Shown in pieces: positions 1 to 7,510 of a stretch of 31,306 nucleotides of DNA; position 1 is the first letter of the stretch; every line of letters begins with the position of its first letter. A model generated the notes under the pieces. That model did no database searches. It saw nothing but the letters and a program-made list of their open reading frames with translations, and was not told the origin of the DNA. The stretch is from positions 1 through 31,306 of IMG/VR virus record IMGVR_UViG_3300035070_002215, one strand, 5' to 3'. The position numbers and the translations under genes were made by a program. Source of the DNA: a virus.

Positions 1-231
1 GCAGCATTAGGTGTTGCAGTTTTAGCAACTAAAAAAGGTCAAAAAGCTGCAAAAAAAATGTTAAAAGGTAAAACTCAAATGAGCCCGGCTTTAAATTATT
101 TAGATAGAAATATGGGTGGATCAGCTGAATCAACAAAAGGTTATGGAGCAGCTAGAACATCAGGTATGGGATTACAAGATGAAAGTTTACCAGCAGGAAA
201 AACTTTAGACTATTATAAAGATATAATGTAA
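1..231 (+). CDS. C-terminal fragment of unknown protein upstream of tail genes
   Basis: The frame is open from base 1 to a TAA at 229-231, so this is the last 76 residues of a gene that begins outside the window. The visible part starts with an alanine/lysine-rich stretch and continues glycine/serine-rich, ending with Asp-Tyr-Tyr-Lys-Asp-Ile-Met. No domain is recognisable. It lies directly before the virion block and ends 6 nt before the next start, so it probably belongs to the same late operon; a small head or scaffold-region protein is possible but is only inference from position. Confidence 0.6.
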   Translation, partial: AALGVAVLATKKGQKAAKKMLKGKTQMSPALNYLDRNMGGSAESTKGYGAARTSGMGLQDESLPAGKTLDYYKDIM

Positions 232-237
232 TGAATT

Positions 238-1149
238 ATGGCAACGTCAGGAACTACTACATTCGATTTACAAATCGATGATATAATTGAAGAAGCATAC
301 GAGAGATGTGGTATTCGAACTAATAGTGGTTATGATTTAAGAAGTGCTAGAAGAAGTTTAAATCTTTTATTTTCGGAATGGGGAAACAGAGGTGTTCACC
401 TTTGGAAAGTGAAGCTAAATCAAATACAATTTACAGCTGGAGTTGCAACTTACTCAGTGCCTACTCAGGTCAATGATGTTTTAGAAGCTTATATTTCTTC
501 AAGTGGTGCGGTAAATGGAACTTTGAATACTGCTTTAACTGATTCTGCAACAAGCGTTGTACTTACAGATGGCACTGGATTTGCATCAAGTGGCACAATT
601 CAAATAGGATTAGAATTTATCACTTACACTGGTAAATCAACACACACATTAACTGGAGCAACAAGAGGAGCTCGTGGTTCGTTAGCCGTGGCTCATGCAG
701 CAGGTGTACCAGTACAAAACATAACTGGTTCAGGAACTGCAAGTACACAAGATGTTGCTTTAACTAAAATTGATAGATCAGCTTACTCTGCTTTACCAAA
801 TAAATTAACAACTGGACAACCATCTCAATATTATGTTGATAGACAAACACAACCAACAATAAGTTTGTACCTTGCTCCAAATGCATCTACTTATACAACA
901 TTAAAATATTATTCAATTGATAGAATTGAAGATGCTGGAGTTTATTCAAATAATCCAGATGTACCTTTTAGATTTTTACCATGTATGTGTTCTGGTCTTG
1001 CATACTATTTATCACAAAAAAAAGCACCAGATAGAATTCAATTATTAAAACAACTTTATGAGGATGAATTATTAAGAGCATTAAATGAAGATGGCTCAAG
1101 AACTTCAGTTTATATTTCTCCTCAAACATATTTTGGAGATGGTGTATAA
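238..1149 (+). CDS. Putative tail/connector structural protein with beta-rich insert
   Basis: A 303-residue protein. The N-terminus (residues 10-45: DIIEEAYERCG, then a LNLLFSEWGNRGVHLW-type helix) matches a virion protein common in marine podoviruses that sits beside the SU10-type adaptor, so a head-tail connector or tail-tube role is likely. Residues about 102-159 form a separate beta-rich insert (TGFASSGTIQIG...EFITYTG...LTGATRG) that recurs in the large protein at 7511. The rest is a C-terminal domain with FRFLPCMCSGLAYYLS and helices. The start is ATG 238; an ATG at 231 is in another, short frame. Its stop overlaps the next start as TAATG, suggesting coupled translation. Family membership rests on pattern recognition, not a search. 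Confidence 0.7.
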   Translation: MATSGTTTFDLQIDDIIEEAYERCGIRTNSGYDLRSARRSLNLLFSEWGNRGVHLWKVKLNQIQFTAGVATYSVPTQVNDVLEAYISSSGAVNGTLNTALTDSATSVVLTDGTGFASSGTIQIGLEFITYTGKSTHTLTGATRGARGSLAVAHAAGVPVQNITGSGTASTQDVALTKIDRSAYSALPNKLTTGQPSQYYVDRQTQPTISLYLAPNASTYTTLKYYSIDRIEDAGVYSNNPDVPFRFLPCMCSGLAYYLSQKKAPDRIQLLKQLYEDELLRALNEDGSRTSVYISPQTYFGDGV

Positions 1150-1604
1150 TGAGTTATGCAAGTGGTAAAAGATCATTAGCTATTTCTGATAGATCAGGTC
1201 AAGCATTTCCTTATAGAGAAATGGTAAAAGAATGGACTGGTGCATTGGTTCATATATCAGAGTTTGAACCTAAACATCCACAAATTGATCCACCATATCA
1301 TAAAGCTGATGCTGTAGCTTTACAAAATCCAAGAACTATGAAGTTTCAACAACCAACAGATATATCAACTATAAATCCACAAGCTCCTAATGATGATACT
1401 ATTGCAGACTCTGGAGGGATATTTGTAGGTGTAGCAAATTTATCTTTACCAGGAGACTTTGCATTTAGAACACAAGAATTTGAAGTTACATCTAATTTTA
1501 TTACAACCACTATACATAGTATGGTACCTGAAGATCCGTCTTTACAAAATAGAAGAAGAGAACTTTTATCATTAATAGGTTCTGTGGAGGTTAGTATAAC
1601 GTAA
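1149..1604 (+). CDS. Conserved virion-module protein, unknown function
   Basis: A 151-residue protein joined by TAATG to the genes on both sides. The N-terminal part is basic and polar (a YREMVKEWTGALVHISEFEPKHPQ segment spanning residues about 22-46); it ends in ...RRRELLSLIGSVEVSIT. I recognise it only as a type of protein often found between a connector-like and an adaptor-like protein in marine short-tailed phages. No enzymatic motif, signal peptide or membrane segment is visible. A small head-tail interface or minor virion role is inferred from its tight coupling with structural genes. The minus-strand ORF over the same DNA is a shadow. Confidence 0.6.
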   Translation: MSYASGKRSLAISDRSGQAFPYREMVKEWTGALVHISEFEPKHPQIDPPYHKADAVALQNPRTMKFQQPTDISTINPQAPNDDTIADSGGIFVGVANLSLPGDFAFRTQEFEVTSNFITTTIHSMVPEDPSLQNRRRELLSLIGSVEVSIT

Positions 1605-2275
1605 TGGCTATAACTCACGCAAATTTTTTAACACAAGTAAGAAACTATACAGAGGTTGGTAGCACTGTTTTAACTGATGCTATTATTCAAGATTTTATAA
1701 AATCTGTAGAATTAGATATTGCTGGAAAAATAGATTATGATGATCTAAGAAAATACGCTACATCAAATTTTACAGCTGGTAACAGATATGTAATTTTACC
1801 TTCAGATGCAATTGTTGTAAGATCTGTTCAGGTAATTGATAGTAGTGATAATAGGACTTTTTTAGAAAAAAGAGATACAAGTTTTATATCAGAATTTGCC
1901 CCAAATGATTCAACTACGGGAACACCAAAGTATTGGGCTAATTGGGAAGACAACGTTCAACAAGGACCAGTAATACTGGTTGCTCCAACACCAGCTACTG
2001 CAGATACTGTTCAATTAAACTACATAAAGCAACCACCTGAATTTACAAGTACAACCAATACTTATTTATCTACATATCAAGAGTCGATGCTTTTACATGG
2101 TGTATTAGCTGAGGCTTTTAGATTTTTAAAAGGACCTGACAATCTATACAACCTCTATAATTCAAAGTATAATGAAGAAACACAAAATTTTGCCCTACAA
2201 CAAATGGGTAGAAGAAGACGAGGAGAATATCAAGACGGAGTACCAAGAGTCAAAGTCGATTCTCCTAGTCCATAA
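1604..2275 (+). CDS. Head-tail adaptor-like protein (SU10 adaptor / gp6 type)
   Basis: A 223-residue protein with the layout of phage SU10-type adaptors: an N-terminal helical part (THANFLTQVRNYTE, then LTDAIIQDFIKSVELDIAGKI), a central beta part (ILPSDAIVVRSVQVID, GPVILVAPTPATADTVQLNYI) and a C-terminal helix rich in aromatic and basic residues (LLHGVLAEAFRFLKGPDN, QQMGRRRRGEY). Adaptors of this type form a ring below the portal and connect it to the tail. The basic tail at residues about 200-210 could contact DNA or the portal. The start is fixed by the TAATG overlap with the preceding gene; 18 nt and a good ribosome site separate it from the next gene. Confidence 0.75.
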   Translation: MAITHANFLTQVRNYTEVGSTVLTDAIIQDFIKSVELDIAGKIDYDDLRKYATSNFTAGNRYVILPSDAIVVRSVQVIDSSDNRTFLEKRDTSFISEFAPNDSTTGTPKYWANWEDNVQQGPVILVAPTPATADTVQLNYIKQPPEFTSTTNTYLSTYQESMLLHGVLAEAFRFLKGPDNLYNLYNSKYNEETQNFALQQMGRRRRGEYQDGVPRVKVDSPSP

Positions 2276-2293
2276 ATTTAAAGGAGAAAAATT

Positions 2294-2749
2294 ATGGCAA
2301 TAACAACTAACGCAATCTGTGATTCTTTTAAAAAAGAATTACTACAAGGGTCTCACGACTTCGATACATCAGGTGATGGTGGTGATACATTTAAATTAGC
2401 AATGTATGGAACACCAGCTACTTTAGGAAAATCAACTACAAATTATACTACAGCTGGAGAAGTTTCTTCACCCTCTGGTTATACAGCAGGTGGAAAAGCT
2501 TTGGTAAACCAAGGTGTAAAGGTTTCTTCATCTGTGGCTATTACTGATTTTGCTGATTTATCATTTGTAGGTGTAACGCTTACTGCAAGAGGTGCCTTGA
2601 TTTATAATACACAAACTAATGGTGGATCAAGTACTACTGATGCAGTTGCTGTATTAGATTTTGGTGCAGAAAAAACTGCAACGTCTGGAACTTTTACAAT
2701 TCAATTTCCAGCTTTCACAACATCTGCAGCTATATTGAGATTAGCTTAA
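2294..2749 (+). CDS. Putative virion (tail-associated) protein
   Basis: A 151-residue protein preceded by an AAAGGAGA ribosome site (about 2280-2287) with suitable spacing. After a short helix (NAICDSFKKELLQGSHDF) nearly everything is Thr/Ser/Gly/Val-rich and looks like stacked beta strands, ending in TFTIQFPAFTTSAAILRLA. This layout is common for small tail or decoration proteins in marine phages, and the gene lies between the adaptor and two fibre-like genes. No catalytic residues are visible. The exact role is unknown. Confidence 0.6.
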   Translation: MAITTNAICDSFKKELLQGSHDFDTSGDGGDTFKLAMYGTPATLGKSTTNYTTAGEVSSPSGYTAGGKALVNQGVKVSSSVAITDFADLSFVGVTLTARGALIYNTQTNGGSSTTDAVAVLDFGAEKTATSGTFTIQFPAFTTSAAILRLA

Positions 2750-2765
2750 TTTAAGGAGGAGCCTA

Positions 2766-3749
2766 GTGGCTGATATTACTGTTAAAGTTCAGTCGCCAGG
2801 CTCTGAATATTGGGGTCAATCTAATTGGGGCTCAAATGATTGGGGTGGATCAGGTCTTTCATTAACCACATCACAAAACTCAGTAACTATTTCTGCTAAT
2901 GCTGATGTTAGCGTATCAGGAATACAAATAGCTTCATCACAAGGAACTACTGTAGGAGGCACTTCTGTAGTAGTACAAGTTGTAGGTAGTCTTGAATCAA
3001 TGGCTGTAGGAAACACAGTTATTGGCATAGGAGTCCCTGTAACTGGAACAGCATTAACTTCAAGTATTGGTGCAGCTACCGTTGATGAATCTCAATTAAC
3101 TGGAATCGGTTGGGGTAGAAGAACTTGGGGTAACCTTGCTTGGGGTGGAGCTTATTCAGTTATTGCAACTGGACAAACTTTAACTTCATCTATTGGTTCT
3201 GCAATAGGTAAATCAGACGTAACTGTTTCTGTTTCTAGTGCGGGTCAATTAACTTCTACTTTTGGAAGTTTCTCATTAAAAATCGATCAAGATATAACTG
3301 TTTTTGCAGCAGAGGATCAACTTGATTTTACTATTGGTTCGTTATCTTTTGATGCCGATGCAAACGTAACTGTATCAAGCGCTGGATCATTAACTAGCTC
3401 AATAGGCTCAACAGTAGCTGGTTTAAAAACTCCAGTGGATGTAAGTGGTATTCAAGCTACATTTACTCAAGGTAATTTTACATTAGTACAAACTACAACT
3501 GAATCTCCTACTGGCCAACAAGCTACACTATCACTAGGACAACATGCTGAAATTCCAGGTCAAATAATAGGGGTTGGAGGATTACAATTATCAGGTTCAG
3601 TTGGCTCAGTAACAGTTACTGGTATTGCAAATATAAGTGTTACTGGTATAGAAATGACAGCATCTCTTGGAAATATTGGCGTAACTGCTTGGCAAGAAAT
3701 AGATCCAGGAGTTACTAATGTTTGGACTGAGGTTGATTTGGCAGCTTAA
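2766..3749 (+). CDS. Repetitive beta-structured fibre-like virion protein
   Basis: A 327-residue protein starting at GTG 2766, seven bases after a strong AAGGAGG site (2753-2759). Two Trp/Gly clusters (residues about 16-28, WGQSNWGSNDWGG, and about 113-128, GWGRRTWGNLAWGG) separate blocks of degenerate repeats built on LTSSIGS, VTVSSAGSLTSSIGS and VSGIQ units, each alternating hydrophobic and small polar residues. This is typical of shaft-like trimeric tail proteins of marine phages. The C-terminus returns to aromatic residues (TAWQEIDPGVTNVWTEVDL). No enzyme motif is visible. Position beside the following fibre gene supports a tail spike, fibre or brush role; which one cannot be told from sequence alone. 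Confidence 0.65.
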   Translation: MADITVKVQSPGSEYWGQSNWGSNDWGGSGLSLTTSQNSVTISANADVSVSGIQIASSQGTTVGGTSVVVQVVGSLESMAVGNTVIGIGVPVTGTALTSSIGAATVDESQLTGIGWGRRTWGNLAWGGAYSVIATGQTLTSSIGSAIGKSDVTVSVSSAGQLTSTFGSFSLKIDQDITVFAAEDQLDFTIGSLSFDADANVTVSSAGSLTSSIGSTVAGLKTPVDVSGIQATFTQGNFTLVQTTTESPTGQQATLSLGQHAEIPGQIIGVGGLQLSGSVGSVTVTGIANISVTGIEMTASLGNIGVTAWQEIDPGVTNVWTEVDLAA

Positions 3750-3761
3750 CATATGTATAAT
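3733..3761 (+). promoter_or_regulatory. Sigma70-type promoter candidate before tail fibre gene
   Basis: TTGATT at 3733-3738, a 17-base spacer and TATAAT at 3756-3761. The -35 lies in the end of the preceding gene and the -10 in the 37-base gap. A ribosome site (TTAGGAGAA) follows before ATG 3787, so a normal short leader fits. TATAAT is a cheap match in AT-rich DNA, but this one lies in one of the few real gaps. Confidence 0.5.
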
Positions 3762-3786
3762 TATTAATATTTAGGAGAACAAATTT

Positions 3787-5019
3787 ATGACATCAACTTA
3801 TTCATCTGATCTAAAACTAGAATTGATGGTGACTGGCGAAAACGCTGGTACATGGGGTGATAATACAAATAATAACTTAAATCTTATTCAACAAGCAATC
3901 GCAGGTTTTGAACAAGTAACATTATCAAGTGGTGGAACACTAGCACTTGTAATGACTGATAAAACTATTTCTAATGCTAGAAATATGGTAATTAAATTTG
4001 CAACAGCTACAATAGCTGCTAGTACAATTTGTACTATACCAGATAGTATAGAAAAATTTTATATTTTTGATGCAACTGCATTAACTAATCCAGAAAATTT
4101 AACAATTAAAACTGCATCAGGAACTGGTTTTACATTAGATGCTGCAAAAATTTATGCTGCTTATTCAGATGGAACTAATTTAAAAGAAATTTCATTAGAC
4201 ACTTTAGGTGGAACAATTGGTACAGCACAAATAGCAGATGATGCAGTAGACAATGATAAAATTGCTGCTAATGCTGTAAGAGCTGCACAATTATCAAACA
4301 ATGCAGTAACAACTGCTAAAATAATTGACAATGCTATTTTAACTGCAAAAATTTCAAATAAAAATGTAACCACTGCAAAAATCGCTGATGATGCTGTTGG
4401 TGCAGACCAATTAGCAAACACTGCAGTAACCGCAGGTACTTATACAGTAGCAACAATTACTGTAGACGCACAAGGAAGATTAACTGGTGCTGCTTCAGGA
4501 GCTGCTGGGGGTGGTTTTGCATTAAGAGAATATAATAGAAATCCAGGAACTTATACTACGCCATCAAATGCTTCAAAAGCAAGATTCTTTGCTGTCGGTG
4601 GCGGAGGTGGTGGTAGAGGTGTTAACCCTTCACCTGACGGAAGACCTGGTGGTCAAGGTGGAGCTGGAGAATTTTTAAAAGATGTTTCTGCTTCTACTGG
4701 ATATTCTTATACTATTGGAACTGGGGGATCTGGTGGAAACCCAGGTGGTCCTGCTGCTCCAGGTGGAAATGCTACAACTGTACCAGGTTTAAGTGTAACT
4801 GCAAATGGTGGCCAAGGGGGTCAACCAGGTAACCCAGGAAATAATGGAACTGCTCCGGGAGCACAAGTTGATGTAACTACTAATTATGCAAACGGTGGTT
4901 TGTACGTTAATCCAGATCAGGTTGGTAGACCAGGAGCTGGAAGAACGCAACCGCCTGCAATGGCTAGTACTGGACAAGGTGGTGGTAGTGGTGGTTTAAT
5001 AATTTTTGACAACGGATAA
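3787..5019 (+). CDS. Tail fibre protein with decapeptide repeats and Gly/Pro-rich tip
   Basis: A 410-residue protein. The N-terminal part (residues 1-140) begins TSTYSSDLKLELM followed by GENAGTWGDNTNNNLNLI, a signature common at the start of marine phage tail fibres. Residues 145-214 are seven 10-residue repeats (consensus x-T-A-K-I-A-D-D-A-V), expected to form an elongated trimeric shaft. Residues from about 240 to the end are glycine-rich, with runs such as GGGGGG and nine X-Pro-Gly triplets between residues 252 and 383; glycine-rich tips of this kind bind receptors in other phages (T4-type Gp38 adhesins are a known analogy). A ribosome site AGGAG precedes the ATG. Host recognition is the likely role. 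The P4H-like enzyme encoded at 6190 is a plausible modifier of the X-Pro-Gly sites. Confidence 0.82.
   Translation: MTSTYSSDLKLELMVTGENAGTWGDNTNNNLNLIQQAIAGFEQVTLSSGGTLALVMTDKTISNARNMVIKFATATIAASTICTIPDSIEKFYIFDATALTNPENLTIKTASGTGFTLDAAKIYAAYSDGTNLKEISLDTLGGTIGTAQIADDAVDNDKIAANAVRAAQLSNNAVTTAKIIDNAILTAKISNKNVTTAKIADDAVGADQLANTAVTAGTYTVATITVDAQGRLTGAASGAAGGGFALREYNRNPGTYTTPSNASKARFFAVGGGGGGRGVNPSPDGRPGGQGGAGEFLKDVSASTGYSYTIGTGGSGGNPGGPAAPGGNATTVPGLSVTANGGQGGQPGNPGNNGTAPGAQVDVTTNYANGGLYVNPDQVGRPGAGRTQPPAMASTGQGGGSGGLIIFDNG
4219..4428 (+). repeat. Seven tandem 30-bp coding repeats (decapeptide fibre shaft)
   Basis: Seven consecutive in-frame 30-base units inside the tail fibre gene. The DNA is diverged but the peptide keeps the pattern: small/polar, Ala, Lys or Gln, Ile or Leu, then Ala/Asp/Asn-rich, ending Ala-Val. 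Unit borders fall every ten residues with no insertion. Confidence 0.8.
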
Positions 5020-5024
5020 TAATT

Positions 5025-5474
5025 ATGGCTAAACATATAATTTTTAATAATGAAAATAAAAGAATTGGAATAGTCGAATCTGATGAGGCTAAAGAATGGT
5101 GGATGAATTATGGAGCATCCTCATCTGTTGAAATATCAGATACAGATTATGAAGCAGTAGCATTTACTCTAACAAAAAAATTTGAAGATATTGAAACTTC
5201 ATCTAATATAATTAACAATGATTCTATACCCACAGAAACAATAACTAAACAACATTGCCAAGATGCAATTAATGAGCTTATAAAAAATATTCGTCATTGT
5301 GAACAGAATTTTCCTAGTGTACCAAGCACTTGGAGTAATTATATATCTACTTTAGAAAGCATAAATTTAGATAGCATTTCATGGCCAGTAACTGCATCTG
5401 TTTGGCTTGACGCATTACACAAGAATGGTATAAGTGTACCCTCACCTGCTGGTGAGATACCATGCGTCACATAA
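5025..5474 (+). CDS. Possible tail fibre assembly protein, otherwise unknown
   Basis: A 149-residue protein beginning 5 nt after the fibre gene. It starts with a short beta segment (KHIIFNNENKRIGIVESDEAKEWW), has a helical middle with two His/Cys-containing stretches (KQHCQDAINELIKNIRHCEQ) and ends with SISWPVTASVWLDALHKNGI. Small proteins with a late Trp-Pro element, encoded straight after a fibre, are often fibre chaperones; that assignment rests on position and a weak resemblance. No signal peptide or membrane segment is seen. Its end overlaps the next gene by 13 nt. Confidence 0.5.
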   Translation: MAKHIIFNNENKRIGIVESDEAKEWWMNYGASSSVEISDTDYEAVAFTLTKKFEDIETSSNIINNDSIPTETITKQHCQDAINELIKNIRHCEQNFPSVPSTWSNYISTLESINLDSISWPVTASVWLDALHKNGISVPSPAGEIPCVT

Positions 5475-6199
5475 TTAAATTTAAAGCTCACAATTTTATA
5501 ACCAAAGATAAATCCCTATATCCCACACCAGGTAAGTTTAATATTCCTGATTGGTATAAAAATATTAAAGTTGGTAATTTTAATAATTTAAACATTAAGA
5601 ATTGTAAACCTTTTCTTGATAGTTTAGTAACAGGTTACATTTTAAAAAATCCAGTAGACCAAGAAATAAATTTTAATACACCTGATTCTAGAATAAATAA
5701 TAAATTAAATACTTGGATTAATATAAATGATAATGTTTCTACGCATCCAAAAGTTGATTTAATAAATGTCAATAAAGGAAATGAGATACATAACTTACAA
5801 CAAGTTGGAGGTAATACTTGTCCTTATGCAGTAACCAATAAGATGTATGAAATTTATAAAATTATGAATCCATGGATTATAGAAGTCCCTAAAAATTATA
5901 GTGTTTTATACACACCACCACTAAATAGACCTGATGATAGATTCGAAATTCTTTCAGGTATAGTTGATGGTAATCATCCAGTACAAGTTAACTTTCCATG
6001 TGTATTTAAAAAAGAAGGTACTTGGTTATTAGAAAAAGGAACACCGATTGCAACTGTCTTTCCTTTCAAAAATGAAAGTTGGGATATGAAAGTAAGTGAA
6101 ATCCCAGAAGAAGAATCCTCAAGAAGATTCTTTACACTTGGTACAAAATTAACTAAATATTATGAAAAATTATTTTGGAAAAAAAAATCATGGAACTAA
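5462..6199 (+). CDS. DUF6065-like protein of unknown function
   Basis: A 245-residue protein. The strongest stretch, residues about 139-205, has a conserved-looking order: WIIEVPKNYSVLYTPPLNRPDD, then ILSGIVDGNHPVQVNFPC, then LLEKGTPIATVFPF. This resembles DUF6065 as I remember it, a family of unknown function found in bacteria and phages next to oxygenases and sugar-modifying genes. The pattern (PP-x-N-R, I-V-D, N-F-P, G-T-P-I) suggests a compact beta fold. The N-terminal 130 residues are Asn/Lys-rich. It lies in an accessory cassette beside two Fe(II)/2OG oxygenases, so a role in the same modification pathway is possible. It overlaps the next start by about 10 nt. Confidence 0.55.
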   Translation: MRHIIKFKAHNFITKDKSLYPTPGKFNIPDWYKNIKVGNFNNLNIKNCKPFLDSLVTGYILKNPVDQEINFNTPDSRINNKLNTWININDNVSTHPKVDLINVNKGNEIHNLQQVGGNTCPYAVTNKMYEIYKIMNPWIIEVPKNYSVLYTPPLNRPDDRFEILSGIVDGNHPVQVNFPCVFKKEGTWLLEKGTPIATVFPFKNESWDMKVSEIPEEESSRRFFTLGTKLTKYYEKLFWKKKSWN

Positions 6200-6768
6200 A
6201 AGAATTTATAAAAGTGTATCCAAATTTATTATCACCTATTCAAGTTTCTGCTTTTTTAAAAACATTTAATAATTATAATTTTTTCGATACAACTATTGTT
6301 GGTGATACAAATTCAGACAGCTTTAAAACTGAAATAGATAAAACTGTTAGAAATACACAAGATTATAATTTAAATATAAATAAATCAATTACTGAAACAC
6401 ACTGGTATAATTATATATGTGCAAAGATTATGAGAGCAGTTCAAAGATACAAAAAAGATACTATTGGAGATTTTAGAATTACATACATTAAAGAAGTAAC
6501 ATTATTAAAATATGAACAAGGAGGATTTTACAAACCACACGTAGATTCTTGTAAAGAAATACATCGTGAATTATCAATTATTATTTTTTTAAATAACGAT
6601 TTTGAAGGTGGATACCTTAAATTTTATAAACCTAATGGAGATATATATTTTGAAGTAAAACCTGAACCTGGTAGTGTTGTGGTATGGCCAAGTAATTTTT
6701 TGTATCCTCATGCAGCAACCAAAGTAATAAAAGGGACAAGATTTTGTATAGTATCATGGGTAATATAA
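6190..6768 (+). CDS. Prolyl-4-hydroxylase-like Fe(II)/2-oxoglutarate oxygenase
   Basis: From ATG 6190 the protein has 192 residues. The C-terminal half is a P4H-type double-stranded beta helix: YEQGGFYKPHVDS holds the H-x-D metal pair (His117, Asp119), LSIIIFLNNDFEGGYLKFY follows, GSVVVWPSNFLYPHAATKV holds the distal His174, and KGTRFCIVSW holds Arg184, expected to bind the 2-oxoglutarate carboxylate. All catalytic positions are present, so an active dioxygenase is likely. Family members hydroxylate prolyl residues, other side chains or small molecules; the substrate here is unknown. A TTG start at 6175 would add five residues but is less likely. The gene overlaps both neighbours slightly, as in an operon. 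Confidence 0.85.
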   Translation: MELKEFIKVYPNLLSPIQVSAFLKTFNNYNFFDTTIVGDTNSDSFKTEIDKTVRNTQDYNLNINKSITETHWYNYICAKIMRAVQRYKKDTIGDFRITYIKEVTLLKYEQGGFYKPHVDSCKEIHRELSIIIFLNNDFEGGYLKFYKPNGDIYFEVKPEPGSVVVWPSNFLYPHAATKVIKGTRFCIVSWVI

Positions 6769-7289
6769 TTTACATAAAAGATTTCTTAAAAGAAGATGAA
6801 AATAATTTGATTTGGAATTATATGAAAATTTTTCATGAAGCAAATTCAAAATTGTTTGATGACAAACAAACATCTTTAGGAGAAACTTATGAATATGGTT
6901 GTCCATTAATGGATAGTCTTTTGTTATCTAAAATAAAAAAAGTTGAAAAACATTTAAAAAAAGAAGTATTACCAACCTACACTTTTTGGAGAATGTATAA
7001 CAAGTATTCAAAATTAGATAAACACACTGATAGGCCTTCATGTGAAATAACTATAAGTATAAATGTAAGAAGTGATAAAGAATGGCCTATATATATTAAT
7101 GATAAAAAATATATTATAAAACCAAAAGATGGTATTTTATATTATGGAGCAAAAGTAAAACATTGGAGATTAGAATATGAAGGTGACTATAACGGTCAGA
7201 TATTTTTACACTATGTTGAAAAGAATGGAGAATTTTCAGATTATTTGTATGATAAAAGAAAGTATTTAGGATTTAAAAATGAAATTTAA
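6756..7289 (+). CDS. Putative Fe(II)/2OG oxygenase-like protein
   Basis: From ATG 6756 the protein has 177 residues and overlaps the preceding oxygenase gene by 13 nt. The layout resembles small phage 2OG oxygenases: an N-terminal helical part, then YTFWRMYNKYSKLDKHTDRP with an H-x-D pair (His90, Asp92), CEITISINVRSD, a WPIYIN strand, KPKDGILYYGAKVKHWR with a distal His136, and GQIFLHYV as the last strand. The usual basic residue for the co-substrate is less clear than in the neighbour; Arg138 is one option. I judge it a distinct, divergent member rather than a duplicate of the gene at 6190. The substrate is unknown. A TTG at 6744 is a less likely start. Confidence 0.7.
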   Translation: MGNIIYIKDFLKEDENNLIWNYMKIFHEANSKLFDDKQTSLGETYEYGCPLMDSLLLSKIKKVEKHLKKEVLPTYTFWRMYNKYSKLDKHTDRPSCEITISINVRSDKEWPIYINDKKYIIKPKDGILYYGAKVKHWRLEYEGDYNGQIFLHYVEKNGEFSDYLYDKRKYLGFKNEI

Positions 7290-7473
7290 AAATTACAAAG
7301 ATGCATTTATTATTGAGTTTACGGATGATGAAATAAAAATTATTAATAAACAAAAAAAATTACCAATTATTTACACTGAAACTAAACCTCTTCTAGAGGC
7401 TATTTCTACTGCTTTTGTAAACGCTTGTTACGCTTTAAAAAAATATATAGATAAAAATGAGCCAAAAAGCTAA
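7279..7473 (+). CDS. Small unknown protein
   Basis: A 64-residue lysine-rich protein overlapping the preceding gene by 11 nt. It contains FIIEFTDDEIKIINKQKKLP and a more hydrophobic LLEAISTAFVNACYALKKYI helix. No family is recognised. The overlap and the in-phase position at the end of the accessory cassette support it being translated. Confidence 0.5.
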   Translation: MKFKNYKDAFIIEFTDDEIKIINKQKKLPIIYTETKPLLEAISTAFVNACYALKKYIDKNEPKS

Positions 7474-7485
7474 TAGTTTATTAGC
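7469..7485. other. Perfect 7-bp hairpin at end of accessory cassette
   Basis: GCTAATA (7469-7475), loop GTT, TATTAGC (7479-7485); the stem includes the stop codon of the small ORF. There is no T-run on the plus side, but five A's precede it, so on the minus strand it would look like a weak intrinsic terminator. It could equally stabilise the 3' end of the cassette mRNA. Confidence 0.35.
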
Positions 7486-7496
7486 CTTAGATTAAA

Positions 7497-7505
7497 TGGT
7501 ATAAT
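7497..7505 (+). promoter_or_regulatory. Extended -10 promoter candidate before nozzle gene
   Basis: TGGTATAAT at 7497-7505 is an extended -10 box (TG-N-TATAAT) in the 37-base gap before ATG 7511. The -35 region is poor (TTTATT at 7477-7482, spacer 17), as is common with extended -10 promoters. The same GGTATAAT octamer appears before the internal virion gene at 13432. Confidence 0.5.
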
Positions 7506-7510
7506 AAAAT

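Noticed and set aside
6175-6190. TTG start for the P4H-like gene
   Set aside because: It adds only five Lys-rich residues and lies further inside the preceding gene; ATG 6190 gives the smaller, operon-typical overlap.
6744-6756. TTG start for the second oxygenase gene
   Set aside because: ATG 6756 is four codons downstream and gives a 13-nt overlap; the TTG has no ribosome site.
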